Origin: Mycoplasma bradburyae
GTDB taxonomy: Bacteria > Bacillota_I > Bacilli_A > Mycoplasmatales > Mycoplasmoidaceae
Reading direction: 5' to 3'
Assembly (NCBI RefSeq): GCF_024338845.1
Contig: NZ_CP101414.1
Span: 434,001-498,000, forward strand
DNA: 64,000 nucleotides
Part shown: in pieces, positions 30,791-43,578 of the stretch
Numbering within the stretch: the first letter of the stretch is position 1
How the letters are laid out: the number at the start of each line of letters is the position of its first letter
The notes under the pieces: model-generated
What the model was told of the DNA's origin: nothing
Databases searched by the model: none
The model's input: only the letters and a program-made list of their open reading frames with translations
Made by a program: the position numbers and the translations under genes

Positions 30791-32188
30791 ATGAGCTTAA
30801 CACAAGAACAAATAGTTAATTTTTTAAAAAACTACGGTTTTGTTTATCAATCATCTGAAATTTACAATGGACTAGCTAACTCTTGAGACTATGGTCCATT
30901 AGGTGCTTTATTAAAAAATAATATCAAACAGATGTTATTAAAACATTTCGTATTTTCGCAACCAGATATGAAATTATTAGACAGTTCAATAATTTTAAAT
31001 CCTGAAGTATGAAAAGCATCTGGTCATTTAGACAACTTCTCTGATCCTTTAGTTGATTGTAAAAATTGTAAATCACGTTATCGTGCTGATAAATTAATTG
31101 AAGAATTGAATGATGAATCTATTAAGATTACAGAAAACTCTGAAATTAGTTATTTAGAAAAAATCTTACAAGATAAACAAATCAAATGTTCAAAATGTGA
31201 AAGTTCTAATTGAACTAATATCAGACGTTTTAATTTGATGTTTAAAACATTTCAAGGAGTAGTGGAAGATTCGTTAAATACGATCTATTTACGACCAGAA
31301 ACTGCACAAGGAATTTTTATTAATTTCAAAAATGTTGTAAGAACTCAAAGAATGAAATTACCTTTTGGTGTTGCTCAGATTGGTAAAGCTTTTAGAAATG
31401 AAATTACTCCTGGCAACTTCATTTTTAGAACTCGTGAGTTTGAACAATTTGAAATTGAATATTTTCTAGATAAACAAATAATTAATTCTAAATTTGATCA
31501 ATTTGTTGATCGAATCGAAGATTTTTTACTTAATAAAGTATCAATTGATAAAAGCAAGATAAGAAGACATGATATTCCTAAAGATGAATTAGCGCATTAT
31601 TCATCTAGAACTATTGATTTTGAATACAACTTCCCGCATGGGTGATCTGAACTATGAGGTTTAGCTCATAGAGGTAATTTCGATTTAACAGCTCATTCTA
31701 ATCAATCAGGTAAGTCATTAGAATACAATAATGATACTGATGGAAGCAAGATTATTCCAGATGTAATAGAACCTTCTGTAGGTATTGAAAGACTTCTTTA
31801 TGCAATCATTTGCGATAAGTATGAAGTTGAAAAACTAGAAAATGACGATCAAAGAGAAGTGTTGCGATTACCTGTAGAATTATCTCCATACCAACTAGCT
31901 GTATTACCTTTAGTTAATAAACTAAAAGATAAAGCTTTTCAACTTTATCAAGATTTATTAAGTATAAGCGATAATAATTTACGCTTTGATTTTGATAGTT
32001 CTGGATCAATTGGTAAACGTTATAGAAGATATGATGCTATTGGAACTAAGTATTGTTTAACATACGACTTTGATTCATTAGAAAAAGAAATCGTTACAAT
32101 AAGAGAACGTGATAGTATGAAACAAATTACAATGCCGATATCTTCACTTAAAAAATGAATAAGAAATAATTTTAGTTTAGATGAGTAA
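30791..32188 (+). CDS. glyS: Glycyl-tRNA synthetase (class II, alpha2 type)
   Basis: 465 residues. Charges tRNA-Gly. Class II features include [13 protein letters not shown], motif 2 around RPETAQGIF and [19 protein letters not shown], and motif 3 [18 protein letters not shown]...CSKCESS cysteine set lies in the insertion, and an anticodon-binding domain follows. Single-chain eukaryote-like type, as in other mycoplasmas. Several UGA-Trp codons. Ends 8 bp inside dnaG (ATGAGTAA overlap). Confidence 0.96.
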
Positions 32189-34166
32189 TGATTTAAACCA
32201 ATTAGCTAAATACATTCGTGAAAATGTTAGTGTTTCTTCTGTTATTTCTAAATATATTGATTTAGAAAAGAAAGGATCTAACTACAAATCTTTATGTCCT
32301 TTTCACGATGATAATAACCCTTCATTTAGCATTAATGATGCCAAACATGTTTGAAAATGCTTTAGCTGCAATGAATCTGGTGGTGTTATTGAATTTGTTG
32401 CAAAAAAAGAGAATCTTAAATTTGTTGAATCACTTAAAAAGATTGTTGAATTAGAAGGTATTGATCTTGATAGTTTAGGTTATTCTTTAGAAATTAAAGA
32501 ACAAAATCCAATTAAAGAAGAAGATCAACAATTCTACGAATTAATGGAATTTTTAGCTTGAAAAGCTGAAATTAATTTAAAGCTTGAATTTAGTAAAAAT
32601 GATCTATTAGAAAATTTTTTAACTAAACGAAATTTAATTGACCCTGATATTGTTAGGAATTTTCGAATCGGTTTTCATCCTAAATCTTATACGATTAAAA
32701 AACTAGTAGAAGACATAAAGGTTTTCTATAATAAAAAACTAAACAAAGATGTGGATGAAAACATCATTTTATCTGACCTAAGATATATTAAATATATTTC
32801 TGATAAAAATTATCTTTATTTTACTGATAGAGTGATGTTTCCGATAAAAAACTCGATCAATAAAGTAGTTGGTTTTTCTGGAAGAACAATTTTAGCGGAT
32901 AATCCAACTAAATATTTAAACACACCAGAAACCGATTATTTTATTAAAGGGGATATTCTATATAATTACAATTCTTTAGAGTTTAATAAAGAAAATTCAA
33001 CCTTATACATTTGCGAAGGTTATATGGATGTTATCTCTTTACATCGCATTGGTATCAAAAATGCTGTAGCAATCATGGGGACATCGATGACTGATAATCA
33101 GATTAATTTAATTAAGTCTAAACTTAATAAAATTAATGAAATTGTTTTATGTCTTGATAATGATGAAGCAGGTAGAAAAGCAACAGAAACTTGCATTAAG
33201 TTATTAGCTTCTAGAAGAATACATAACGTTTATAAGATTGATTATTCTCAAATAATCCAAAAAGATTTAGACGAAATTTATCATTCTGAAAATGGCGAAG
33301 TATTATTAAAAGAGTTGATAAATAAGAAGTTATCTACTAAAAAAGAACAAGAAAATGTAGTCTATAAAGAAGATAAACTAGCAACTCAATTAGTGAGTGA
33401 GATTGAGTCGATCGGCTATGAAGAAATAGAAGAAGATATCGACTTTAATGCGGCTATGAGTAGCTATAACATTAATAAAAAACTTAATGAGCAATTATTA
33501 AATTTTGTAATAGCCGCTATTAAGATTTGTCATTACTATATTATTGTTCATAATTATTCAACTTATGAAGACCTGCGATCGGTTAGTACTAAGATTGTAA
33601 GTAAAATCAATTATTATAAACCAATCAGATATTTCTTTAATACACTTTTGCAAATTAGTTTAAACAGTAGAGTTATAAACACAATAACTAGCGAAGAACA
33701 ATTAAAAAGAATTCTTTTCTGTTATAACTTTGCCGATGATTTCTTGAATGAATTCAATAAATGTATTTCGAGTAAAATCAATTCTATTTATTTAGATAAA
33801 GCTAAAGAAGGTACATTAAAAGATCGGATTATTGCTAAAATTAAAATTAGTATTTTCAATGATATTTTACGCAAATACAAAAAACATATTAACGATAATT
33901 TAAGTCATGATTCATTTAGTAATATTAAAAACAACTTATTAAAAAACATTAAATATTTAAATAGTTCTTCATTAGCTCATGATAAGAATTTAAATGAACA
34001 GCAGTTGATCGCTTCATTAAAAATTCATGAGAATGGAATATCAGGATTTGAAGAAAAATATGAACTTCATTCTAAAAAAGAATTAAAAGAATGAATTGCT
34101 AAAGGCGAAATGTTTAAACTTGCTGAATTAAAAAATTTAAATGTTTTAAAAGAAATTATCAAATAA
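32181..34166 (+). CDS. dnaG: DNA primase
   Basis: 661 residues. Makes RNA primers at the replication fork. The N-terminal CHC2 zinc finger is C39-H42-C60-C63 (SLCPFHDDNN...KCFSCNESGG). The primase core has VGFSGRTI, and the Toprim domain has ICEGYMDVI, MGTSMTD and LDNDEAGRKA. The C-terminal helicase-interaction region is diverged. It is followed by rpoD, the classic dnaG-rpoD pairing. Confidence 0.96.
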
Positions 34167-34173
34167 AAATTTT

Positions 34174-34203
34174 TTGAGCATTATTTTTATAATATTCTAT
34201 AAT
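34174..34203 (+). promoter_or_regulatory. Putative rpoD promoter
   Basis: TTGAGC (34174-34179), an 18-bp spacer and TATAAT (34198-34203), 40 bp before the rpoD ATG. It suggests rpoD has its own promoter although dnaG lies upstream. Confidence 0.5.
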
Positions 34204-34243
34204 TAGGTATTAATTATTGCTATTTCGTCATTAATTACAATAA

Positions 34244-36043
34244 ATGTCAAAAAAAACTAAATCAACTGCGGATAATAAAGCCGCTTTAAAATCTAAAAAA
34301 AATAATCAACTTTCTTTAAAAGAACGCATTGCGTTAGCTGAAAAAGAAAAGAAAGAAAAGAAAACTAATGCTAAAGCAGAACCTAAAGCTGCTAAAAATT
34401 TAGTTTCAAAATCGGAAGAAATCAAAGAGAAAAAAACTGAATCAACTAAAAAAACAAAAGAATCTAAAGCTAGTTATAAAAATAAAAAAGAAGAAAAAGT
34501 TGAATCTAAATCTTCTAAAAAATTAATTAAGAAATCAAATAAAAAAGTAATAGAGGAAAATTCTATTAATGTTGACGACATTATCATTGATAATGATATA
34601 AACAATGATGATCAAGATGATAATTTCGAAGATGATGATTCATCTATTGACTTAAATGAGTTTAAGGGTAATAACTATAAATCATCATTTAAAGAAACTG
34701 ATTTTAGTCAAGAAGATGAATTAGAAGAAAAAGACTTAGATTTATCTGATTTTTTTGCTGACACAAAAATTGACTCTGAAAAACCATTAACTGATCAAAA
34801 ACGCCAAAGAGGTCGTAAACCTAAGCATGCTCCTAGTAACGAAAAAAACGATTTGGTTTATCATGAAGTATTAGAAGCTTCATCTAAGACTAAAAATAAT
34901 GATCAAGATACAATTCAAGCTACTAAGACGCTTTTAGCAAAGGCTAAAAGATCTAAAAAACTATCTAGTGAAGATATTATCGATGTTCTTAGAGTTTATG
35001 AATTTACTGAACAAGAAGATTTAGAAATAATCGAAGAATTAAAAGATAACAATATATCTTTAGATAAAGATGTCGAAGAGAGAATTTCGTTATTTAGAAA
35101 AAATCAAGACTTAAGCGAAATTGACAGAAATCTTGACGATTTGGTTAACAAAGGTGCTTCAACTAAAGATAAAGTAGAAGATAACGTTAAAGCGTTTTTA
35201 GGGACTTTAGGTTCTTCTAAAATTCTTTCGTTTGAAGATGAGATTCAAATAGCTAAATTGTTAGGTAGTAGTGATGAAGATACTAAGGACTATGCTGTTA
35301 ATCAACTTGTAACTTCAAACTTAAGATTAGTAACTTCAATTGCTAAGAAATATTTAAATAGAGGATTGGACTTCGTTGATTTAATTCAAGAAGGTTCGAT
35401 TGGTTTAATGAAGGCTATTTCTAAATTTAACTATAAACTTGGTAATAAATTCTCGACATATGCTACTTGATGAATTAGACAGGCAATAACGAGAGCTATT
35501 GCTGATCAAGCTAGAACAGTTAGAATTCCTGTTCATATGGTTGAAACAATCAACAAATTGATTAAAACAGAAAGACTATTAACTCAACAATTAGGTCGAG
35601 ACCCAACTTTAGAAGAATTAACTGAAGCAATGGGTGGTCAAGTTCATGGTTTTACTCCAAAGAAAATTGCGGATATTAAAAAACTTAACCAAGAACCAGT
35701 TTCTTTAGATAAACCGATTGGACATGATGAAGAATCGCAATTCGTTGATTTTGTTAAAGACAGAGATATTTTAAAACCAGATGAATTTACTGAAAAATTA
35801 ATTGTAACTGAACACATCAACGAACTTTTTGTTAATGCATTAACAAAAAAAGAAGAACAAATTATTCGTATGAGATATGGATTAAGTCCATACAATCAAC
35901 CAATGACTTTAGAAGAAGTTGGTGATCAATTCCATGTAACTAGAGAAAGAATTCGTCAAATCGAATCAAAAGCTTTAAGAAAACTAAAACACCCTTCTAA
36001 AAATGCTAAATTACGTTCTTTCTTAAAATATGATGCAGATTAA
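34244..36043 (+). CDS. rpoD: RNA polymerase major sigma factor
   Basis: 599 residues. Directs RNA polymerase to -10/-35 promoters. Region 2 ([43 protein letters not shown]) and the region 4 helix-turn-helix ([20 protein letters not shown]) are clear. The first 230 residues form a highly charged Lys/Glu/Asp-rich extension with no recognised motif, longer than in most bacteria. UGA-Trp falls in the key -10 recognition WW pair. Confidence 0.97.
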
Positions 36044-36045
36044 AA

Positions 36046-36702
36046 ATGACTCAAAAAATTAAAGCTATCGCAAGTCTTATAGATAAAGCTTTTTTAGTTG
36101 CTGATGTTGGTTGTGATCATGGTCATCTAGGAATTGAATTAATCAAAAACAACAAAACAGAATATGTTTTAAATATTGATATTAACCTAGAACCATTAAA
36201 ACAAGCAATATCTAACACAAAAAAAATTGTTGGTAAAGAAAGAATTATTAATATTGTTAATGATGGTTTAACAAATTTAAACATTCAAAATCCAATAGAT
36301 TATTGTGTAATTGCTGGAATGGGTGTTACTAAAATTAACGATATTATTAGTAATTCATCAGTTGAATTAAAAACTTTAATTTTACAACCTGAAAGAAACC
36401 ATATTAAACTAAGATATTTTTTAGTTAAAGGTGGCTATGAAATTGTTGATGAAAGAATAGTTTATGAAAATAAACATTATTATTTAATTGTTAAAGCAAT
36501 TAAAACTGAAAATGAAATATATTTAACTAATACTGATTATGTTCTAGGTCCGATCTTAAAAAATCAGATATCTCCAGAATTAATTGGTTATGTTGAACAA
36601 CAAAAATCATTAATTGATAAGATTCCTGAACAATCTCGTAATAAGTTGCAAACTATTTCATTTACAGAATACGATAACTTTTTAAAAGCACATGCAAATT
36701 AA
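36046..36702 (+). CDS. trmK: tRNA (adenine(22)-N1)-methyltransferase TrmK
   Basis: 218 residues. Methylates A22 in tRNA using AdoMet. The SAM motif is VADVGCDHGHLGIEL, and the family motif VIAGMGVTKI (usually AGMGG) and LQPERNHIKLR are seen. It starts 2 bp after rpoD; the order rpoD-trmK-Nif3-like gene is conserved in Firmicutes and supports the call. Confidence 0.93.
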   Translation: MTQKIKAIASLIDKAFLVADVGCDHGHLGIELIKNNKTEYVLNIDINLEPLKQAISNTKKIVGKERIINIVNDGLTNLNIQNPIDYCVIAGMGVTKINDIISNSSVELKTLILQPERNHIKLRYFLVKGGYEIVDERIVYENKHYYLIVKAIKTENEIYLTNTDYVLGPILKNQISPELIGYVEQQKSLIDKIPEQSRNKLQTISFTEYDNFLKAHAN

Positions 36703-37468
36703 AAAAATAACAAACTGAATATTAAAGCTATTTCCTTTAAAAAATCAGTTAGCTTTTGATAATGCTAAATTAATAAATCATAAGAATTTAAAAAATGAAT
36801 TAAATAAGGTTTTGATATGTGCTGATTACGATGCTTATAATTTTAAGTTAGCTAACAAGTTAAATGCTAATTTGATTATTTCGCATCATCCAATGTTTAT
36901 TGATAGCAACGATTTAAAGAATGATAACTTTATTCGAAATGCTTATGATGATTTTCAAAAAAATAATCGCAGTTTTTTAGCTTTACATACAGCTTACGAT
37001 TTTAATGAAAAAGGTGCGCATGCTTATTTTTTTAAGTTGTTAAATATTAATAAATTTAATGTTACACCAATCAATCACTACTACGAATTTGAAATTAATA
37101 GTTCATTAGAAGAGTTAATTGAATCATTAAAATCAATCAAATATATAGACCAAGTAAAATATTTATCAACATCTAAATTTAAAAAAAATCTTAAAAAAGG
37201 TTTGATTTGTTTAGGTAGTGGTTATAGTTCAAATCAACAAGATATCAATCTATTTAAGCAATATGACATCTTGATTACTGGCGATTTAAAATGATCATCA
37301 TGAATCAACGCAGTTAATCATCATGTTAATGTAATTGATATAGGTCATAATGTTGAATCAATTTTTATTGATCATATTAACGAATTGTTAGTTGATCAAT
37401 TTAAAAATGAATTGAATAAAAATCAGATAATCTTAGGGCATAATCAATTCGATATAATTAAGAAATAA
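36692..37468 (+). CDS. Nif3-like dinuclear metal-centre protein (DUF34)
   Basis: 258 residues. The metal-ligand motif LIISHHP is present, as are LALHTAYD and ITGDLKW. A C-terminal DIGHNVES motif carries the last His. Members are often annotated as GTP cyclohydrolase 1 type 2; the true substrate is unclear. Overlaps trmK by 11 bp. Confidence 0.85.
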
Positions 37469-37472
37469 TCTT

Positions 37473-38201
37473 ATGAATATAGCAGGATATATTAGTATAT
37501 TAGTAATTTTAAGTTTATTGATTGGTTATTTATTTGGTTCAATTATGTTCGCGGACGTAGCTAGCGCTATCTTAAAAAAGAATGTAAGAGAACTAGGTTC
37601 AAAAAATCCAGGTACAACAAACTCTTTTAGAGTTTTCTCTAAAAGAGTTGCTATTACGATTGGTTTTTTTGAAGTTATTAAATCTGTAATACCCTTTGCT
37701 ATCATATATTGTATTTACAATTTTTGATTAAAAGATAAGTTTATAGAACTTGATCAAAATATTAATAATAAGATTTATTACTTAACTTACTTAGCGCCAC
37801 TTGCTGCTATATTGGGTCATATGTATCCTGTGTTTGCTAAATTTAAGGGTGGAAAAGCAGTAGCTACAACCGCAGGGTTTGTATTTGTTGTTTCTCCTTG
37901 ATGATTTTTGATTATTGCTGTAACTTGATGAACAATTACATTAATTACAAAATATGTATCATTATCATCTATTGTTTGTTTTGTAATTTTTATCTTTTTA
38001 GTTTATATCCCTTATTTAGATTATCTGTGATGGTTTAGTTTTGATAAGATAACTTATCTAACTTATCAAAACGACTGACACATTATCACTTTTTTTGGAA
38101 TAGCTAATTTTATTTTAAGCTCTTCAGTTATCTGAAAACATCGCGCTAACATTAAACGTTTAATTAATAAACAAGAAAATAAAGTTACTAAAAAGTTTTA
38201 A
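37473..38201 (+). CDS. plsY: Glycerol-3-phosphate acyltransferase PlsY
   Basis: 242 residues, multi-pass membrane enzyme. Uses acyl phosphate to acylate glycerol-3-phosphate at sn-1, the first step of phospholipid synthesis. The three motifs are visible: [21 protein letters not shown] and [19 protein letters not shown] loop longer than usual lies between TM helices near the C-terminus. Starts 4 bp after the Nif3-like gene. Confidence 0.94.
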
Positions 38202-38202
38202 A

Positions 38203-38502
38203 ATGGCTAGACGAAAGCAAACGATTGTAGCAGAAATCTTAGATCTCTTAGATGATCTAAGATTATTAATAAGAAGAGATGGTGGCGACCTATCTTTTGA
38301 GAACTATGATAAAGGTATAGTAACCATTAAATTGCTAGGTAATTGTAATGGTTGCAACTTAGTTGATATGACTTATAAAAGTGGTGTTGAGGTTATTCTT
38401 AAATCAGAAATACCAGAAGTAAAATCAGTTATTTTAATTCAAGATGAATCGAATCAAAATAATAATTTAAATATAACTAAGTCGCCTTTGTTTAATAAAT
38501 AA
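38203..38502 (+). CDS. NifU-like Fe-S scaffold (Nfu domain)
   Basis: 99 residues. A single NifU C-terminal domain with the CxxC cluster-binding pair (GNCNGCNLVDMT) and RRDGGDLSF. It carries or delivers Fe-S clusters. ATG one base after the plsY stop. Confidence 0.88.
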   Translation: MARRKQTIVAEILDLLDDLRLLIRRDGGDLSFENYDKGIVTIKLLGNCNGCNLVDMTYKSGVEVILKSEIPEVKSVILIQDESNQNNNLNITKSPLFNK

Positions 38503-38596
38503 CCCCACTTGTATATTAAGCAATTATTAACAATATTAATCTTATTGTGTTAATTTATATAAATATAAATTAAATTTATTACAAAGGAGATTCATT

Positions 38597-39943
38597 ATAA
38601 AAGTAATTATATTAGGATCATCTCATGGTGGTTTTGAAGCTTGTAACGAAGTTTTAGAACTATATCCAGATGCTCAAATTCAATGATATGAAAAGGGTGA
38701 TTTCATTTCATTCTTATCTTGCGGTATGCAATTACACCTTGAAGGTATTGTAAAAGATTTAGATAGCATTCGTTATTGTACTGAAGATATTATGTCTTCT
38801 AAGGGTGTTCAAGTATTCAAACAATCGCAAATCACTAAAATTAATCCGGATTCCCACACAGTTGAAGTTTTAGATCTAGTATCTAATCAAACGAGAACTG
38901 AATCATATGATAAATTAATTATTAGTCCAGGATCTGTTCCACGAAAATTAAATGTACCAGGCGAAGAACTAGAAAATGTTTATTACATGAGAGGTCGTGC
39001 TTGAGCTAAAAAAATACGTGCTAAGATCGATGATGCTTCTGTTAAAAATGTTGTAGTTATTGGTAGTGGATACATCGGAATTGAAGCGGCTCAATCATTT
39101 GCTAAAGCAAATAAAAATGTAACTGTTGTTGATATTACTCCAACAATCTTACCTACTTACTTAGATAAAGAATTCACTTCAGTATTACAAGCTGAAATGG
39201 AAAAACATGGTGTTAAGTTTGTTCTTAACGAAGGTGTAACTAAGTTTGAAGGTGATACTAAATTAAGTGCTGTAGTAACTAATAACAATACTATTCCAGC
39301 TGATTTAGTAGTTATTGCTGCTGGTGTTAGACCAAATACTGACTGATTAAAAGATACTCTTGAATTATTACCTAATGGATTCATTAAAATTGATGAATAT
39401 CAAAGAACAAGCGCTAAAGATGTATTCGCAGTTGGTGATGCTACTTTAATTAAATTCAATCCTGCTAATATTGATATCAGTATAGCATTAGCTTCTAATG
39501 CAAGAAAACAAGGAAGATATGCTGCTAAAAACTTAATTGAAGCTAAACATAAATTCCCTGGTATCCAAGGTTCATCTGCTTTATCAGTATTTGATTATAA
39601 ATTCGCTTCAACTGGTATTAATGAAGCATTCGCTAAGAAACTTAATTTAGAAATTGACAGTGTTCTTGTTGATGAATACTACAAGATGAGCTTTGTTCCA
39701 GAAGAATTAAAAGCTAAAGCAATATTTAAGTTAATCTACGATAAGAAAACTAAGGTTGTATTAGGTGCTCAAATTATGTCTAAACACGACTTAACACCTA
39801 ATATTAATGCGATGTCATTAGCGATTTATCACAAGATGACTGTTGATCAATTAGCTTATTCCGACTTCTTCTTCCAACCAGAATTCGATCAACCATGAAA
39901 CCTAATCAACACAGCTGGTTTAATGGCTATTCGTAAAAAATAA
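38597..39943 (+). CDS. nox: NADH oxidase (H2O-forming type), non-canonical start
   Basis: 448 residues. FAD enzyme that reduces O2 with NADH and regenerates NAD+ for glycolysis. It has an N-terminal FAD motif ([11 protein letters not shown]), the redox Cys in SFLSCGM (about residue 42), a second dinucleotide fold ([14 protein letters not shown]) and the C-terminal FAD motif FAVGDAT. No ATG, GTG or TTG fits: the family's MKVI start lines up with ATA at 38597, 7 bases after a strong AAAGGAGA Shine-Dalgarno; ATT at 38594 is the alternative. The first ATG, at 38726, would delete the FAD site. Confidence 0.93.
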
Positions 39944-39965
39944 ATTTAATTTTTTAATTATTAAA

Positions 39966-39991
39966 AAATACGGCTAGTTTTAGCCGTATTT
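39966..39991 (+). terminator. nox terminator
   Basis: An 11-bp perfect stem (39966-39976 with 39981-39991) with loop GTTT, followed by T-rich sequence. Confidence 0.8.
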
Positions 39992-40569
39992 TTATTTGTT
40001 ATTGAATAATAGATTAAAAGTTTATAACTATCATTAATTTAATTATTTTTTATTAAGCATTATTCTTTTTAAATTATAGATATTAAATATTAGATATATT
40101 TGAACTTATATAACAATAATTAAATTATTTTATTCTTTTTCAAATTGGATAATTATTGATTATTACGATCTATTGTTTTTATCATTTTGTACTTAGCATT
40201 TGTTGAGTAATTTTTATAAGAATTCTATGTATTATTTGTATTAAATTTAACTATTTTAAAGAAGGTATAAAATTTCTATTCTAAGTAATAAAACTTTATA
40301 ACATTCAGTTTTTGAAATTTACACAGCTAAATTAATAACCAACCTTCCTTCATTGAAATTATAAATGTTGTTTTATTATCTTTTAAATTAATCATTAAAT
40401 ACACAGCAACATTCTTTTTCGTATCATTATTAACTTTTATTAAACTCTTATACTATCTCTATAATTCAAATTAGTTAATTGAGTTTTGTTTAAATAAATT
40501 TGTTAAATATAATTTTTGTTTTAGGTTTAATTAACAAATTTCAGTGTGTATAAACACAAAAATAACAAT
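39992..40569. other. AT-rich intergenic stretch
   Basis: About 580 bp between the nox terminator and the next hairpin. No gene, repeat or RNA was recognised. Composition is very AT-rich and all frames are broken by TAA and TAG. Confidence 0.5.
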
Positions 40570-40606
40570 AAAAAATGCAAGAAAAATTTAACTTCTTGCA
40601 TTTTTT
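40570..40606. terminator. Bidirectional terminator
   Basis: A 14-bp stem (40570-40583 with 40593-40606) with A- and T-rich ends, 19 bp past the stop of the minus-strand gene. Confidence 0.8.
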
Positions 40607-40625
40607 ATATTAGTGAAATTTACAG

Positions 40626-42584
40626 TTATTTCTTATTCTTCGACAATCTAAATAAGAAGAAACTAATAATTATTATCAGAGAAGTAATTAATAGTGAAGC
40701 TATTGAGATTACAATAATATTCGTTGTATTCAAACCATCTTCAGGTTTGGTTACTGCTAATATTGTGAAGATCATTCCAAAGAAATTAATAAATCCAATG
40801 AATAATGCTACAACATAAGCAATTACCATTGTTTTTCTTTCGAAATCCTTTTTTAACAAAGCATCTTTTTGTTTAATAGTTGATACTAAAATATCAATTG
40901 ACGATTTAATGTTAGATACTTGGTCGATTTTTTTAACTATAGTTTTTATTGAAGGAATTCCGTAAAAATCATCATACCAGTCAAATTTTAGATTTTCAAG
41001 AGATTCAATCTTTTGGCGATAAAAATTAGAATTTTTAGCTATCCGATTGTTATTAAAGTCATATTCAATATCGTGGTGAATTCACTTACGGCTTTCAGAA
41101 TAAATAATTGCTCAAATATACAGATCAATTAAAGGTTGTTCGTGTTTTTTAATCACAATAAAATCACTTGAAGAATTAATAAAACTAATATAACTCTTGT
41201 TGATTTCAACCTCAGATTGATTAATATCATAAATGATCTTATTCCTAGAACCATCTGAGATGTGCGTATTCTTTAAATTCTTCATCAGATCATTATATGA
41301 AATGATCTGGGTTGTGTTGGAATTCAAACCAAAACGGTGGGGGTTAATAATTAAAGAATAAATTAAAAACAGATTGGGATTCTTCATCAAGAGATCGCTT
41401 GATGAAATGAAAGTGTCTTCATTTTTAACTTTTAATTCTAAAAAGTTAATTGAAGTGTTGAATGCTTCATAGTCCTGAGCTGCTTGTTGTTTGCTTACTT
41501 CGTCAATCAGATCATTGAAGTCATCAATCTTATTCCATTCAATCTTATTAGAATTTTTCTTAAGGTATTCTTGTTTAAGATATCTTGATAATTCAATAAA
41601 GTCATTAAACGGTCTTTGGTCTGGGTCACTCTTGATCTGGGTTGGGTTTTTTAAGATGCTTAAGATTAACTCTGGGTTTTCAGAATTAAAATAAGATTTC
41701 AATTCTTGATACAAAGCTAGGTTAATCATTGTTAAGTTCATAACCGCGTAAAAAAGATCATCTTTTAATTGATTAATCTTATTTTGATCATAATCCTTGT
41801 GTTTTAAGAATTTTTCAGTTATCAAATTATCCCAGTTACTTTTTAACACTTCATAACTTAAAGATTTTTTATAAATGTTCTTATTAAGATTATTTTGGTG
41901 TTCTTTGGTATTTTTCTTATCAAAATTTGATAAGAAATCATCATTATCAATAATGTCAATAAGGTTGTTTAGTGATAATGGATAAAGTTGCTTGTAAATA
42001 AAATATTTAACTAATGAAACCAGATAAATCTTTTCATAGATAGCATCACTGTCTAGCATCTGATCATCAAGATTAACAAGTTCAAAACTAAATGAACCAG
42101 ATAAGATCTTGTTCTCTTCATTAAGATAGAATCAAAGGTTGATTCTATGAGCATATTGGTATAAGTAACTATTCTTATTTACATCAATGTAATAGTTATA
42201 TCTTCGTTCATGAAAATTACCATGAACTAGTTCGTTGATTGCAGTTTCTTTTTCAGAAATATAAAGCGGTTCGTGGAATTGATCATAGTTAATGATTTTG
42301 AAAAAATCATAATCAGCTGAACCGGTTTTAGAAACGATCTTTTTTAATGCTAAATTTAGCATTAATTTAATCCGATCTTTTCTTGTTAAGTCATCTAGTT
42401 CTTTTAGTTTATCTAGTTCTTCTTGATCTAATTGACTCTTAATCTTCGGTAAGATTTTATTAACAAAATATTTATTAGGGTGCTGTTGTAAACTGTTAAA
42501 AAACTTTATATTAACGTTGTCAATATAAAATGGATAAGTTGTACTAATACTTAATTTTTCTAATTCTTTGTTAATAGAATTCAT
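40626..42584 (-). CDS. Large C-terminally membrane-anchored protein, paralogue 1 (652 aa)
   Basis: One open frame under code 4. About 575 hydrophilic, Asn/Asp/Leu-rich residues precede two adjacent TM helices (MVIAYVVALFIGFINFFGMI and IIVISIASLLITSLIIIISF) and a short basic tail. No signal peptide, so the large domain is probably cytoplasmic. No family recognised. The layout matches the 49215-51095 gene: a similar early KILSGSF / KIISGNF motif, an NPHRFGL / YPEIFGL motif and the same TM pair. They look like distant paralogues. Downstream of the GntR regulator. Confidence 0.75.
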
Positions 42585-42762
42585 AATCTTTTTAATTATA
42601 TATTTTTATAAAAATATATCTTAACTAGATTGATGGAAATCTCACGAAAAATTATTAAGGTTGATGAGGCGAGAATGCAATAAAAAAGACATAACTACCC
42701 TTAATTTATGCCTTTTCTTTTTTTGCTTGAATTGTTTTGTTTTAAAAATATCTAATAACTAA

Positions 42763-43512
42763 TTATTTTTTACTTCTTCTAGATTCTAAAGTAGATTGGT
42801 AATCATTGTATTCTAACTTAACATCAATACTGTTAATTCTAGAATCAGGTCTTAAGTGGAAGATCTTAGATATTGCTAAGATCTCGTTCTCTATATTGAA
42901 ATAAACTGAATAAGTAACTAAACAAGGAGAGTTTTCATTATTTGGTTTTAAAAACTCTTTAATTGGTCCAGTATCATTACAGATCATTGTTATTTGTTTA
43001 TGTTTAACTACTGGTTGACCGTTATCAGCAAACATCGTAAAGTCTTTAAATGACATCGAGTTTGAATTATGATAAACTAACAATTTACGATTCAATAAAA
43101 CTTGATTAATATATAAAATTTCTTTATCTTTACCAAAATAAATTACTTGATCGTTTTTTGAGAAAGAAGAAGATAAGAAATCTTCTTTATCAGATAACTC
43201 CTTAAACATATTGATGTCAAATGAAGTATAAGGAGTTCGATAAAGTTCGTTATAGTCATAACTTTCAACTTTATCGAAATCTAAGAAATTAATAAAGAAT
43301 CCTGTTTTATAATCTTTATGAACGAAATATCCAGGTTTAGAGTTATTATCTAGAACATTGTAATTACAAAGAATGGAGAACACTCTTCTAATTAAGTTTC
43401 TAGAAATACCAAATTTAATTGATAATTGTCGTTCTGAAGGGATTCTTTTACCTGGTAATCATTGACCTGATTGAATCTTTAAGTATATATATAGTAATAC
43501 CGTATTATGCAT
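42763..43512 (-). CDS. GntR-family transcriptional regulator (HutC-like)
   Basis: 249 residues. The N-terminal winged helix shows the GntR signature (QSGQWLPGKRIPSERQLS, FGISRNLIRRVFSIL); the Trp is a UGA codon. The remaining 170 residues form a beta-rich domain of UTRA type with an unknown ligand. It diverges from the 43579 gene across 66 bp and precedes the paralogue-1 gene, so it may control one or both. ATG is directly preceded by an in-frame TAA, which fixes the start. Confidence 0.83.
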
Positions 43513-43578
43513 TTATATACAAAATTATTGATTTTATTCGGGGTTGATTATAAAATAATTTAAAATTTTTTTAAGCTT

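Noticed and set aside
39992..40569. Replication origin or CRISPR-like array in the AT-rich gap
   Set aside because: No DnaA-box cluster, direct repeats or spacer pattern could be seen; only AT-rich noncoding DNA.
40546..40818. Plus-strand ORF of 90 codons
   Set aside because: It runs through a terminator hairpin and the antisense of the membrane-anchor region of the 652-aa gene; composition is not protein-like.
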